Shown: positions 13,951-21,314, counted from the first letter of the stretch. The stretch is DNA of 22,500 nt from Symbiodinium natans (GCA_905221605.1 CAJNDS010001491.1:443860-466359); one strand, 5' to 3'. A program made the numbers and translations. Notes: generated by a model not told the origin, from the letters alone.

Positions 13951-14034
13951 GAGGGGCGGGGGTTCTATTGTAAAGGTTGCCTTAGCTGAGACAGGGCCTC
14001 GGAATCAGAACATCGCCTGAGTGACCTACCCCTT

Positions 14035-14048
14035 CCCCCCCCCCCCCC
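14035..14048 (+). repeat. Poly-C tract (14 C)
   Basis: A pure C run in C-rich filler. Confidence 0.9.
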
Positions 14049-14083
14049 TCCACCCGGCTGGCAACCCTAAAGGCAGAAGATTC

Positions 14084-14143
14084 ACCCTAAACCCTACACC
14101 CTAAATCCTGTAAACCCTGAACCTTGAACCCTTAAATCCCAAA
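14084..14143 (-). repeat. Degenerate telomeric block, CCCTAAA
   Basis: About seven units, most mutated. Confidence 0.85.
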
Positions 14144-14144
14144 C

Positions 14145-14206
14145 TGGAGCACCTCCCGCTGAACGGCCGCTCTCACTGACTTCTGGCATGCGGTCTCCTC
14201 ACAAAG
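14145..14206 (-). CDS. Candidate coding exon
   Basis: Minus-strand acceptor CTTGAAAG. The 20 codons are LCEETACQKSVRAAVQREVL and the donor is CTCCA|GTTTGG; an earlier donor GGGAG|GTGCTC would join 13634 in phase 0. The start phase 0 matches 14656-14725. Helix-like, charged sequence. Family unknown. Confidence 0.5.
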
Positions 14207-14243
14207 CTTTCAAGATCTTTGGCTTACGGTGTTTTGGGAGTTG

Positions 14244-14441
14244 GGGGTTTAGGGTTCAGGGTTCATGGTTACCACCCTAACCCCTAAACCCTAAACCCCA
14301 AACCCCAAACCCCAAACCCTAAACCCTAAACCCTAACCCTAAACCCTAAACCCTAAACCCTAAACCCTAAACCCTAAACCCTAAACCCTAAACCCTAAAC
14401 CCTAAACCCTAAACCCTAAACCCTACCACCTAAACCCTAAC
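14244..14441. repeat. Opposed telomeric pair, near-zero spacer
   Basis: Three to four TTTAGGG/TTCAGGG units (14244-14265), then after about 10 bp roughly 22 CCCTAAA units to 14441, with a short CCCCAAA run at the left. Confidence 0.95.
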
Positions 14442-14466
14442 ACGTGGAAACGGCACCCTGCACCCC

Positions 14467-14630
14467 GTCCTACTCCCTACTCCCTACTCCCTACTCCCTA
14501 CTCCCTACTCCCTACTCCCTACTCCCTACTCCCTACTCCCTACTCCCTGCTCCCTGCTCCCTGCTCCCTGCTCCCTACTCCCTACTCCCTACTCCTACTC
14601 CTACTCCCTCCTACTCCTACTCCTAGCACT
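14467..14630 (+). repeat. CTCCCTA variant array
   Basis: About 17 tandem 7-bp CTCCCTA units, with CTCCCTG in the middle, decaying into CTACTC units. The reverse strand reads TAGGGAG, a telomere-like variant. The Tyr/Ser/Leu/Pro frame across it is not a gene. Confidence 0.95.
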
Positions 14631-14655
14631 CCTATTAAAGGGGAACTGGGGACGA

Positions 14656-14725
14656 TGGAGCTTCTGTCTCTGAGGCACCGGCGAAGTGGGCTGCCTTAGC
14701 GTTTGACCGCACGTCATCCAAGAGC
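14656..14725 (-). CDS. Candidate coding exon
   Basis: Minus-strand acceptor CCCTCCAG|G. The codons start LLDDVRSNAKAAHFAGASET and end APSSP, with donor CCCCA|GTTCCC. If unspliced, a TAA closes the frame at 14635-14637. Phase 0 end matches 14145-14206. Acidic and Ala-rich, no Cys. Family unknown. Confidence 0.5.
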
Positions 14726-14730
14726 CTGGA

Positions 14731-14870
14731 GGGCTTGGGGCTTGGGGCTTATAGGGTTTAGGGTTTGGGGTTTAGGGTTTAGGGTTTAGGGTATAGGGTG
14801 TAGGGTTTGGGGTTTAGGGTGTAGGGTTTAGGGTTTAGGGTTTAAGGGCTTGGGGCCTATGGGGTTTAGA
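14731..14870 (+). repeat. Telomeric block, TTTAGGG
   Basis: About 18 units, with GCTTGGG, TGTAGGG and TTTGGGG variants. Confidence 0.93.
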
Positions 14871-15022
14871 ATTACTTGAACTGGCTTGAGGCATGGACCT
14901 TACATCCCGAAAGGCTGGATGCTTCACTCCTGGACCCCTCGCCCCTCAAACCTCTCCTCCCCTAATCCCCGAAATCCATGTGTGTGGCACCGACCAACAC
15001 CTCAACGCTAAACCCGGGAACC
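14871..15022. other. Spacer, weak minus open frame
   Basis: A minus frame ends at a good GGAT|GTAAGG donor near 14904-14912, but its 5' edge and frame are not clear. Confidence 0.3.
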
Positions 15023-15028
15023 CTAAAC

Positions 15029-15068
15029 ATTCCGGCCTGGTCATGGTCTGCATGTACATCGCTGATAC
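15029..15068 (-). CDS. Candidate small coding exon
   Basis: The minus strand has a long pyrimidine tract of CCCTCCC words ending CCCCCAG|G. The 13 codons are VSAMYMQTMTRPE and the donor is GGAAT|GTTTAGGG, in a telomeric word. Phase 0 to 1. The acceptor is the best-looking in the window. Confidence 0.4.
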
Positions 15069-15204
15069 CTGGGGGAGGGGAGGGAGGGGAGGGGGTAGTG
15101 TTTAGGACTTCGGGCACTCTGAAGTTTCAGAGTGGCGGTGTTCAGATTCGCTCACACAAACGGAAAAAGGCCCCCACTGAACTCTGAGGTTCAGGGACGG
15201 CGTC

Positions 15205-15366
15205 CCTAAACACTAAACCCAAACTCCTAAATGCCCCTCAACCCCCAAACCACTCTAACCCCTAACAACCCGTAAAACCCCTAAACCCCTGGACCCTAAA
15301 CAATCCCTAAATCCCTGAACCCCTAAACCCTTACTAAACCCTCCTAAACTCCTGAACCTCTAAACT
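15205..15366 (-). repeat. Degenerate telomeric stretch, CCCTAAA
   Basis: Many CCCTAAA-like words with indels and substitutions. Confidence 0.75.
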
Positions 15367-15492
15367 TCGGCGAAGATAAGAGGCCGAGCGCAGGTTGTGT
15401 TAGCTGCTTTGAGATGTTTCGAGTAGTTGGCTACGGGTTTAGGGTTTTGGGTCTAGGCTTCACCGAATGTTCCAAAATGGACCAGGGGCAAC

Positions 15493-15644
15493 TCAATATG
15501 CTAATGTGCACGCTAAGCCCTCTGTAAGGTTTGAATAGAAAGCTGTGTGGAGCAGGGAGTGAAACCAGCAGCGGTAGCCAGCTAGTTGCTGATCTGGGTA
15601 GGTCCAGATCCCAGGCAGTTCTTTTGAAGAACTGGCAGCGGTCG
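15493..15644 (-). CDS. Candidate terminal exon
   Basis: Minus-strand acceptor GGGTTGAG at the telomeric edge. The 49 codons include SSSKELPGIWTYPDQQLAGY and HSLLHTAFYSNLTEGLACTL, closed by TGA at 15493-15495. Aromatic-rich. The start phase is 1. A competing 72-codon frame in the same strand (15431-15649) lowers confidence. Family unknown. Confidence 0.4.
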
Positions 15645-15648
15645 CTCA

Positions 15649-15720
15649 ACCCTAAACTCTAAGCCCTAAGCTCTAAAACCCTAAACCCTAAACCCTAAAC
15701 CCTAAACCCTAAACCCTAAA
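15649..15720 (-). repeat. Telomeric block, CCCTAAA
   Basis: About ten units, the right seven perfect. Confidence 0.95.
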
Positions 15721-15728
15721 CTGAAGAC

Positions 15729-15870
15729 CGGCCCCCTTTCCAGCGATAGGGGCCGGTCGTTAGCAGGCCACCGGCAGGGGCCTGCGGACCCGTAGGCGAA
15801 GGCCGACAGGCGAGCCGTAGGGTCCTGGACCTCAGGTCCACGCGGCTTTGCAAAGGCCGCCTGTGTCAGC
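15729..15870 (-). CDS. Candidate coding exon
   Basis: Minus-strand acceptor GCTATATAG|G. There are 47 codons, including LTQAAFAKPRGPEVQDPTAR, SAFAYGSAGPCRWP and LSLERGP. The donor is GGGCCG|GTCTTC, nine bases before sense TTTAGGG. Start phase 2, end phase 0. Family not recognised. Confidence 0.45.
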
Positions 15871-15934
15871 CTATATAGCAATAACCCTAAGCCTTGGTGC
15901 AAACGACCGGGCAGGCTTGAAAACCTCCCCTGGG

Positions 15935-16445
15935 CTGAGGACCCGACATTAAGGCCCGGAAACTTAAATTAAGGTTTGGGAACTTAAAATTAAGGCCCGG
16001 AGGCTTAAGTTGTGGGTTTGGGAACCCAAAAGTAAGGCCCGGAAGCAGGCTTGAATTAAGGGCTTGGGGACCTAAATTGAGGCTCGGAAGCTTAAATTAA
16101 GGCTTGGGGCCCAAGATTGAAGCCTGGAGGCTCAAATTAAGAGGCCCAACATCAAGGTTTAATTTAAGCCCGGAGGCCTTGAATGAAGGATTTGAGGTTA
16201 AAATCAAGGCCCGGAAGTTTAAAATAAGGGTTTGGAAACTTAAGGCCCGGAGGCTTAAATTAAGGGTTTGGGAATTAAGGCCCGGAGGCTTGAAATAAGG
16301 GCTTGGGGATTTAAAATGAAGGCCCAAAGGCTTAAATTAAGGGTTTGGGGGCCTTCGTTTTTTGCCGGCAGCTTGAATTACAGGTTTGGGGACTTCAGGT
16401 TAAGGCACGGAGGCTTCAATAAAAGGTTTGGGCTCATGAAGTCCT
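15935..16445. repeat. Degenerate 27/55-bp minisatellite
   Basis: About ten diverged repeats alternating AAGGCCCGGAGGCTTAAATT with AAGGGTTTGGGGACTTAAA. Period is about 27 bp, or 55 bp for the pair. Open frames on both strands (64-79 codons) follow the repeat and are not genes. The GGGTTTGGG half is telomere-like. Confidence 0.9.
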
Positions 16446-16892
16446 GGAGGCTTCAAAAGTATGGCCGACTTCTGCGGGTGTCCCGAAGCAAGTTAAAAAT
16501 TGCATGAGGCATTGAACATGCCTTGAAAGTTTGCCAAGGACCACGGAGTGGAGTCGACGAGCCTGCCGCTTTTGCCACACCCACTCCTGAAAGGGCTTGA
16601 AAGTCCTCGAGAGACCCCAGCCTTGAAAATGCTTCGAAGAATCGCGGAGTGGAACGGACTCGAGACTGCTGACGGTTGTTCTTTCTGGAGCCAAATATCT
16701 TCTCATGATTTTGACACGGTTGCTGAACGACTGCTTCTGCTCCACCAAACCATATATCCCCCCTTGATAGGGGGGTAGGAGGGTAGACAGCCCTAAACCC
16801 GTCTGAGGTTTGTATTTTGGGTGGGAGGGTGGGCATTGCAGCTCATGCGCCGACCCCCAACCACTTCATGGAGGGGGTCGATGCGCACTCGT
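16446..16892. other. Unique block open on both strands
   Basis: Long frames overlap here: minus 16453-16836 (127 codons), minus 16434-16748 (104) and plus 16548-16778 (76; includes LKMLRRIAEWNGLETADG). All look moderately protein-like, so strand and frame cannot be chosen by eye. A CCCCCTTGATAGGGGGG inverted motif lies near 16758-16775. Probably contains coding sequence. Confidence 0.4.
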
Positions 16893-16940
16893 ACCCTAAA
16901 CCCTAAACCCTAAACCCTAAACCCTAAGCCCTAAACCCCA
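16893..16940 (-). repeat. Telomeric block, CCCTAAA
   Basis: Six to seven units. Confidence 0.94.
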
Positions 16941-16946
16941 TAAAGC

Positions 16947-17006
16947 TCGGAGAGCCTCCTTCAGGGCGCTGTCCATGGCCGCGCGCACTTCCGGAAGTCC
17001 GCCGGA
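16947..17006 (-). CDS. Candidate coding exon, helix-like
   Basis: A minus-strand GC-rich island between opposed blocks. Acceptor CTGCTGAG. The 20 codons are SGGLPEVRAAMDSALKEALR and the end is CTCCGA|GCTTTA, a putative GC donor just before GGGTTTAGGG. Phase 0 to 0. Ala, Leu and Glu-rich. Family unknown. Confidence 0.5.
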
Positions 17007-17029
17007 CTCAGCAGGTTTGGGGAGGTGTT

Positions 17030-17162
17030 TCGGGTTTAGGGTTTAGGGTTTAGGGTTTTGGTTTAGGGTTTCGGGTTTCGGGTTTAGGGTTTAGGGTTTA
17101 GGGTTTAGGGTTTAGGGTCTTGGGGTTTTAGGGTTTAGGGTTTAGGGTTTAGGGTTTTGGGG
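17030..17162 (+). repeat. Telomeric block, TTTAGGG
   Basis: About 18 units, with TTTCGGG and TTTTGG variants. Confidence 0.95.
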
Positions 17163-17163
17163 A

Positions 17164-17298
17164 GGGTGTTTTCCAAGGGGGGGATCATAGCAAAAACCAA
17201 TGAAGAGCAATTTTGGCGCCATTCGCACACTTTGACACAATTGCTTAAAACCCGAGGATAATTTGCAAGTTGGAACTGCACCTCTATAAGCAACAAAC
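17164..17298 (-). CDS. Candidate coding exon, 3' edge unclear
   Basis: The minus-strand acceptor TGCTTTGTAG|G has a fair pyrimidine context. The open frame includes LLLIEVQFQLANYPRVLSNC and SLVFAMIPPLENTLP. No clear GT donor before the telomeric block. A second minus frame is open too. Confidence 0.35.
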
Positions 17299-17330
17299 CT
17301 ACAAAGCAGGCTTTGGGGTTAAAGGGCTTT

Positions 17331-17488
17331 GGGTTTAGGGGTTAGGGTTCAGGGTTTAGGGTTTCGAGTTTAGGGTTTAAAGACTTCAGGTTGTAAAGGT
17401 TGTGGGGCCCTAAACCCTAAACCCTAAACCCTAAACCCTAAACCCTAAACCCTAAACCCTAAACCCTAAACCCTAAACCCTAAACCCT
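17331..17488. repeat. Opposed telomeric pair, 27-bp spacer
   Basis: Degenerate TTTAGGG units (17331-17380), spacer, then about 11.5 perfect CCCTAAA units (17408-17488). Confidence 0.95.
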
Positions 17489-17539
17489 GCAACATGCATC
17501 TCGCGCTTGCCAGCAGGCTCCTCAACAACGACGGTTTGT
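17486..17539 (-). CDS. Candidate small coding exon
   Basis: Minus-strand acceptor CAAGCTGAG. The codons are QTVVVEEPAGKREMHVA and the end is GCAGG|GTTTAGGG, with the donor in the telomeric unit. Start and end phase 2. A second frame (KPSLLRSLLASARCML) is also open. Confidence 0.35.
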
Positions 17540-17540
17540 C

Positions 17541-17809
17541 TCAGCTTGAGATCTTCCCCCTTATACGAACAGTCCTTAATAGGGATTATAATTGGCGGGC
17601 TCAAGACCCCTAATTATTAAAGACTCTTTTTCCCTCAACTTGAGATCTTCCCCCTTATACGAACAGTCCTTAGTAGGGATTAGAATAGGCGGGCACTAAA
17701 CCCCTAATTCTTATGACAAGACTGTTAGTATAAGGGGGAATATAAATAGGTGGGCTCTAGACCCCTAATTATTAATATAAAGCTGTTAGTATGAGGGGGA
17801 ACATCCCAC
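17541..17809. mobile_element. Foldback element D
   Basis: Two direct modules (CTTGAGATCTTCCCCCTTATACGAACAG...) at about 17546 and 17643 face two inverted modules (ACTGTTAGTATAAGGGGGAA near 17720 and 17780). The right end TTCCCCCTCA in reverse matches the outer ends of the element at 4023-4457. No coding capacity. Confidence 0.75.
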
Positions 17810-17820
17810 CTAAAACTTAC

Positions 17821-17992
17821 TCCTTTGGTGGCTTGGGGTTATGATATTGCGGACAAAAGGCCCCTTCTGAGGTTCGTTGGTTCGCAGCCGCCAGAACAGG
17901 GCGTTTGGCGCATAAAGCCCAACCCGAAACGATGAACCCCACGCCTCGAACCAACAAGCAACATGGCGGTGATCGAGGAACTTCAGGTACCG
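17821..17992 (-). CDS. Candidate coding exon, perfect donor
   Basis: Minus-strand acceptor GTCGCTCCTCAG. There are 57 codons without stop, including RYLKFLDHRHVACWFEAWGS, APNALFWRLRTNE and GPFVRNIITPSHQR. The donor is AGGA|GTAAGT, the full consensus. End phase 1. The putative intron that follows holds the foldback element. A 71-codon ATG frame in another minus frame overlaps (17817-18032) and is the alternative. Family not recognised. Confidence 0.45.
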
Positions 17993-18078
17993 CTGAGGAG
18001 CGACTTGTCGTCCGGAGCAACAAGCAACTCAACCCTCATACGGGGTAGGGCGTAAGGAAGGGGTGTCGCGACCATTTA

Positions 18079-18283
18079 ATCCCTAAACTCGAAACCCTAA
18101 ACCCTACACCCTACACCCTACACCCTAAACCTTTTAATCCCCTAAACTCGAAACCCTAAACCCTACACCCTACACCCTACACCCTACACCCTAAACCCCG
18201 AGTTTGGGGTTTAGGGTTCAGGGACCCTAAACCCCAAACCCTAAACCCTAAACCCTGAACCCTGAACCCTAAACCCTAAACCC
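18079..18283. repeat. CCCTACA variant blocks and opposed pair
   Basis: A 55-60-bp unit (AATCCCTAAACTCGAAACCC then CCCTACA repeats) is tandemly duplicated (18079-18134 and 18135-18200). After it, TTTGGGGTTTAGGG (18203-18216) and its exact complement (18225-18238) form a 14-bp stem with an 8-bp loop, then CCCTAAA units to 18283. Confidence 0.93.
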
Positions 18284-18303
18284 CACAAAAGGGGCTCCCT
18301 GGG

Positions 18304-18407
18304 CTACAAACGCGCCTGGAAGAGCTCGCGAACCCGCTCTGCGGCGGCCGTCCCGCACCAGTCCCGGTAGTCCTCGCGGAGAGCCTCTTCGCTCAAAGCA
18401 GCTTCAG
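18304..18407 (-). CDS. Candidate terminal exon, strong composition
   Basis: A minus-strand GC-rich island between opposed blocks. Acceptor CTCCCAAAG. The codons run EAALSEEALREDYRDWCGTA then AERVRELFQARL, closed by TAG at 18304-18306; CGTTT|GTAGCC is an alternative donor. A charged amphipathic pattern typical of helices. Best single coding-like island in the window. No family recognised. Confidence 0.55.
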
Positions 18408-18416
18408 CTTTGGGAG

Positions 18417-18484
18417 GGGTTTAGGGTTTCGGATTTAGGGCTTGGGGCTTAGGATTTAGGGTTTAGGGTTTAGGGTTTAGGGGG
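18417..18484 (+). repeat. Telomeric block, TTTAGGG
   Basis: About nine units, with GCTTGGG and TTTCGGA variants. Confidence 0.92.
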
Positions 18485-18668
18485 ATCTGAGAAGTGGTTC
18501 TGGATTTGGGGCACAAGCTTTTATGACAAACTCTGGGTTCTTAAGGTCAGAGCCTTTGTGTTTTGGGGAGCGTTGTCACTACTCGTCCTGCTTCAGGGTT
18601 TTGTGGTTGTGGAAGGCGCAAGAGATGTCAAAGGCCTACAGGCCCCTTGTTCTGAGAGGCTGAAGCTG
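18485..18668. other. Filler
   Basis: Unique DNA between telomeric blocks. I see no exon with usable edges. Confidence 0.4.
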
Positions 18669-18744
18669 TTTAGGGTTTAGGGTTTCGGCCTTCCAAGCTT
18701 AGGGTACCCTTTGAACCTTAAACCCTAAACCCTAAACCCTAAAC
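18669..18744. repeat. Short opposed telomeric pair
   Basis: About three TTTAGGG units (18669-18690) and four CCCTAAA units (18717-18744). Confidence 0.92.
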
Positions 18745-18800
18745 AGATGCAACCTGTCCCGCGAGCCACTTCTTCTGCGCTGCCTTTCCGAAGAGGCTGC
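18745..18800 (-). CDS. Candidate coding exon
   Basis: Minus-strand acceptor GTCCGCTTAG|G. The 18 codons are SLFGKAAQKKWLAGQVAS and the end is GCATCT|GTTTAGGG, the donor being the telomeric unit itself. Start phase 1, end phase 0. Lys/Ala-rich, protein-like. Family unknown. Confidence 0.5.
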
Positions 18801-18876
18801 CTAAGCGGACCCGAATTATCGTCTCAGCTCCCCTGCCTCCCCTCTCCAGTGCTCTAGGCGCCAACTTCACTGGCGA

Positions 18877-18925
18877 ACCCTAAACCCTAAACCCTAAACC
18901 CTAAACCCTAAACCCTAAAACCCCA
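18877..18925 (-). repeat. Telomeric block, CCCTAAA
   Basis: Six to seven units. Confidence 0.95.
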
Positions 18926-19121
18926 ACTCTCTCGTCCGATAGCTCTAAATGCTTGACTCGTCATGGCCCCGAAATCGGAAGCAGCGGAGGGCTTTCCTTT
19001 TTTGGATCGGCCAGAGCCGATGACCGAAAAGGCAGACGATGGCCCACACAGGCAACCTTTGCAGGCACAGTACATGCCTCATATCTTGCTCCCTCAAGCC
19101 CTACACCTTAGCCCACCTTAC

Positions 19122-19206
19122 ATGAAGCCCTCAGTGCAAGGCGTAGAAGGCGCTGGGGGGCCAGCAAAGCCTCGTGAAACATGGCGCCGGCGGTCGCCGT
19201 GGCCGG
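19122..19206 (-). CDS. Candidate coding exon
   Basis: Minus-strand acceptor GCTAAAGAAAG. The 28 codons include GAMFHEALLAPQRLLRLALR and the donor is TTCAT|GTAAGG, near-consensus. Phase 0 to 1. The + strand carries a 105-codon ATG frame over the same stretch (18963-19280), so the strand is inferred from the neighbours. Confidence 0.4.
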
Positions 19207-19296
19207 CTTTCTTTAGCGTCGAATTGCGGGTTTCCTTTCTGCATCGGGGCAAAGTTGCCTCCTGGGTTCGAGCCTTATAAGGGCGTGTGAAGAGTG

Positions 19297-19406
19297 GGTT
19301 TAGGGTTTAGGGTTTTGGGGTTTTGGGGTTTTGGGGTTTTGGGGTTTAGGGTTTAGGGTTTAGGGTTTAGGGTTTAGGGTTTAGGGTTTAGGGTTTAGGG
19401 TTTAGT
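19297..19406 (+). repeat. Telomeric block, TTTTGGGG then TTTAGGG
   Basis: Four GGTTTTGG-type 8-mers near the left, then about ten perfect units. Confidence 0.96.
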
Positions 19407-19415
19407 GTAGTCTCT

Positions 19416-19652
19416 GTGGGGAAGATCCGTGTGTGCAGGACAGCTGCAACTCTCAGGCAGAAAGGAGAGTTGCCTGGCTGCTTGCCCATGGTCATGTGCA
19501 TGGGTCACCTTTGTGCCACATCCATATGCACCAATGATGCTCTGAATGTGGCTCTGGATTCCGGTTTTGTGGCCTCAACGTCCATCAAACATTGCTATCC
19601 CAGTGAACAGCTAACCGGCTCCTATGAGGCCACTGGACTTGCTTGGCAGTAG
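19416..19652. other. Open frames on both strands
   Basis: A + frame of 78 codons with ATG (ends SYEATGLAWQ), and a minus frame with acceptor GGATAG and donor CAAAG|GTGACC (MDVEATKPESRATFRASLVH). Both look moderately coding. One is probably the shadow of the other; I cannot choose. Confidence 0.35.
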
Positions 19653-19755
19653 CATGGCCTTCAGACCTATGCCTCACCAGCTGCAAAATTGCGAAGGTCG
19701 CCAACCGCAACGCAGAAGCAGCATCGCTGCCGCCATTTGCTGGTGGTGATGGACT
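19591..19755 (-). CDS. Candidate coding exon
   Basis: Minus-strand acceptor AAGGTATCAG. There are 55 codons without stop, including NGGSDAASALRLATFAILQL and EGHATAKQVQWPHRSRLAVH, with donor AGCAAT|GTTTGA. Phase 0 to 0. It overlaps the + frame ending at 19652, so strand is not secure. Family not recognised. Confidence 0.4.
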
Positions 19756-19776
19756 CTGATACCTTCTAATATAGAT

Positions 19777-19881
19777 GGGGTCGGAATAATTACGAATAGA
19801 GGAGTATTCCCTTATGGTCCCTGTTGTACTTATACTAGGATATCCCCCAAAACCCTATTCTAACTATGAAAGCCCCTATAG
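19777..19881. mobile_element. Element E copy 1, no telomeric insert
   Basis: Shares GGGGTCGGAATAA, TATGGTCCCT, AACCCTATTCTAA and GAAAGCCCCTATA, in the same order, with 21172-21312. Termini not defined. Confidence 0.6.
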
Positions 19882-19976
19882 CAACCCTGAACCCACTCAG
19901 TCATGAATTTCGTGCTGAGGGTTCACATGGCTATAAGAGGTGAGATGGGAGGGGGAGGGCACCATAATCGCAATAA

Positions 19977-19997
19977 GCCTAAACCCTAAACCCCAAT
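19977..19997 (-). repeat. Short telomeric fragment, CCCTAAA
   Basis: Three units. Confidence 0.8.
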
Positions 19998-20048
19998 CAT
20001 TGGGTAGGCCTTGGACGTTCATTCATTGGCTGGGTTAAGAGCAGCTAC

Positions 20049-20197
20049 CGAGGTTTTCAGCGGGGGTTAGATGGCCAACTTCAATCAGGTCCCAAGGTGT
20101 AGGGGTCTGAAGAGTTGGAGCTCCTAACTGCTTGGGCTCCTCGAGCTTAAAGGAAGCGATGCGCTCTACCACAGAATCCCACAGAATCCTCTCTTCC
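20049..20197 (-). CDS. Candidate coding exon
   Basis: Minus-strand acceptor TTCAAACCAG|G. There are 49 codons, including EERILWDSVVERIASFKLEE, PKQLGAPTLQTPTPWDL and EVGHLTPAEN. The donor is CTCG|GTAGCT; otherwise TAA closes the frame at 20035-20037. One leading base fits 20285-20353, and joined they give a continuous charged helix-like run. Family unknown. Confidence 0.5.
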
Positions 20198-20284
20198 CTG
20201 GTTTGAATTTTGGGGGCTTGGCAAAGCAAATACCCCGAGTGAACCTCTCCACATCGGCTCCCAGAGTCCCCTTGCTTGGACTAC

Positions 20285-20353
20285 CGGATCCTCTCAATGC
20301 GCGCAACCCACGCCCAGGCACTAACAGCGCAGCGCGCGGTCTCGGATGCGAGC
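20285..20353 (-). CDS. Candidate coding exon
   Basis: Minus-strand acceptor CCTGAAG|G. The 22 codons include SETARCAVSAWAWVARIERI and the donor is ATCCG|GTAGTC. Start and end phase 2, in register with 20049-20197. A longer alternative frame (KGTLGADVERFTRG to KPPKFKPGKRGF) crosses the same gap. Confidence 0.4.
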
Positions 20354-20365
20354 CTTCAGGAAAAG

Positions 20366-20424
20366 AACCCTGAGCCCTAAACCCTAAACCCTAAACCCTA
20401 AACCCTAAACCCTAAACCCTAAAC
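20366..20424 (-). repeat. Telomeric block, CCCTAAA
   Basis: Eight units, the left two mutated. Confidence 0.95.
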
Positions 20425-20447
20425 ATCCCGAAGCCTAAGCCCTTAAC

Positions 20448-20531
20448 CTTCTGTGAGATCCAAGAGATGCTCAGCCCAAGACCCCACGTCCATTTGACTA
20501 GAACTCCTCACATTGAGCACTCGCCACCCAT
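20448..20531 (-). CDS. Candidate coding exon
   Basis: An island between opposed blocks. Minus-strand acceptor CTACTGAGCAG. The 27 codons include GWRVLNVRSSSQMDVGSWAE and HLLDLTE, and the donor is ACAGAAG|GTTAAG before degenerate sense repeats. Starts and ends in phase 1. Protein-like composition. Family unknown. Confidence 0.5.
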
Positions 20532-20579
20532 CTGCTCAGTAGCCTCAGAAGCCAGGGTTGCATTTTGGGGAATCGGAGG

Positions 20580-20758
20580 TTTGGGGTTTAGGATTCAGGG
20601 TTTAGGGTTTGGGGTTTAGGGTTTAGCGTTGAGGGTTGAGGGTTTAGGGTTTAGGGCTTAGGGTTTAGGGTTTAGGGTTTAGGGTTTCGGGTTTAGGGTT
20701 TAGGGTTTAGGGTTTAGGGTTTATGGTTTATGGTCCCTGAACCCTAAACCCCGAACTC
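20580..20758. repeat. Opposed telomeric pair, no spacer
   Basis: About 21 TTTAGGG-type units (20580-20731), immediately followed by three CCCTAAA-type units (20733-20758). Confidence 0.95.
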
Positions 20759-20782
20759 CAAATCAGCGCCAAATCCATGCTA

Positions 20783-20905
20783 GTTTGACGACATTGGATG
20801 AACCCTAAAGAGTTGTCTTTCTGCGATGCAAGCCCCAAGAGCCCCTGACCTAAAAATCCGCAGCGTTTCAATACCCTTCACGAAAACCGGGTTCGAGGTT
20901 CGTTC
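20783..20905 (-). CDS. Candidate coding exon, boundaries open
   Basis: A minus frame open for 41 codons between TGA and TAG (20780-20782). It includes NPVFVKGIETLRIFRSGALG and ACIAERQLFRVHPMSSN. Possible internal acceptors at TTTTTAG|G and GGTCAG|G. No firm donor. Family not recognised. Confidence 0.4.
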
Positions 20906-21171
20906 TCAGGAAGCTCTTAATCAGGGGTGTGACAACCATAACCTATAACAACTCTCTTAAAGAAGCCCTGAAACCTATGCCTCAAACTCTAGGGCTTTGT
21001 GTAGGTTAAGCATCCCCTTTTGGGATTTAGGTTTAGGATGTAGGCTTCGGAAGCCCACTAGAATCTCACTAGAAGCACCCCAAACCCCCAACCACAGACC
21101 ACGCACCCTCGTAGCTGCCCCAAAGCCCCCCCCCCCCCCCGATCGAAAAAAAGCCGCCAAGCCCCAACATA
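20906..21171. other. Filler with poly-C tract
   Basis: AT-richer DNA, then a 15-C run at 21126-21140. A 61-codon minus frame (20975-21160) is Gly-rich because of that run and is not supported as a gene. Confidence 0.45.
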
Positions 21172-21312
21172 GGGGTCGGCATAACTACTAATAGTCTTCC
21201 CTCATGGTCCCTTTATAAATGTACTGTAATAACTCCCAAACCCTATTCTAATACCCGAAACCCTAAACTCTAAACCCTAAACCCTGAACCCTAATAAGAA
21301 AGCCCCTATATT
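21172..21312. mobile_element. Element E copy 2 with telomeric insert
   Basis: Matches 19777-19881 across its length, but a CCCTAAA block (21257-21296) lies between the shared ACCCTATTCTAA and GAAAGCCCCTATA words. CTAATA occurs at both edges of the insert, a possible short target duplication. Confidence 0.6.
21257..21296 (-). repeat. Telomeric block inside element E copy 2
   Basis: Five to six units with mutations. Confidence 0.9.
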
Positions 21313-21314
21313 AC

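Noticed and set aside
14444-14626. 60-codon Tyr/Ser/Leu/Pro frame
   Set aside because: It follows the CTCCCTA heptamer array.
16097-16507. Frames of 64-79 codons on both strands
   Set aside because: They follow the degenerate minisatellite.
18963-19280. 105-codon + strand ATG frame
   Set aside because: Not firmly rejected. Composition is Pro/Arg-rich, all minus frames are also open, and neighbouring islands favour the minus strand, so it is noted as an alternative and not called.
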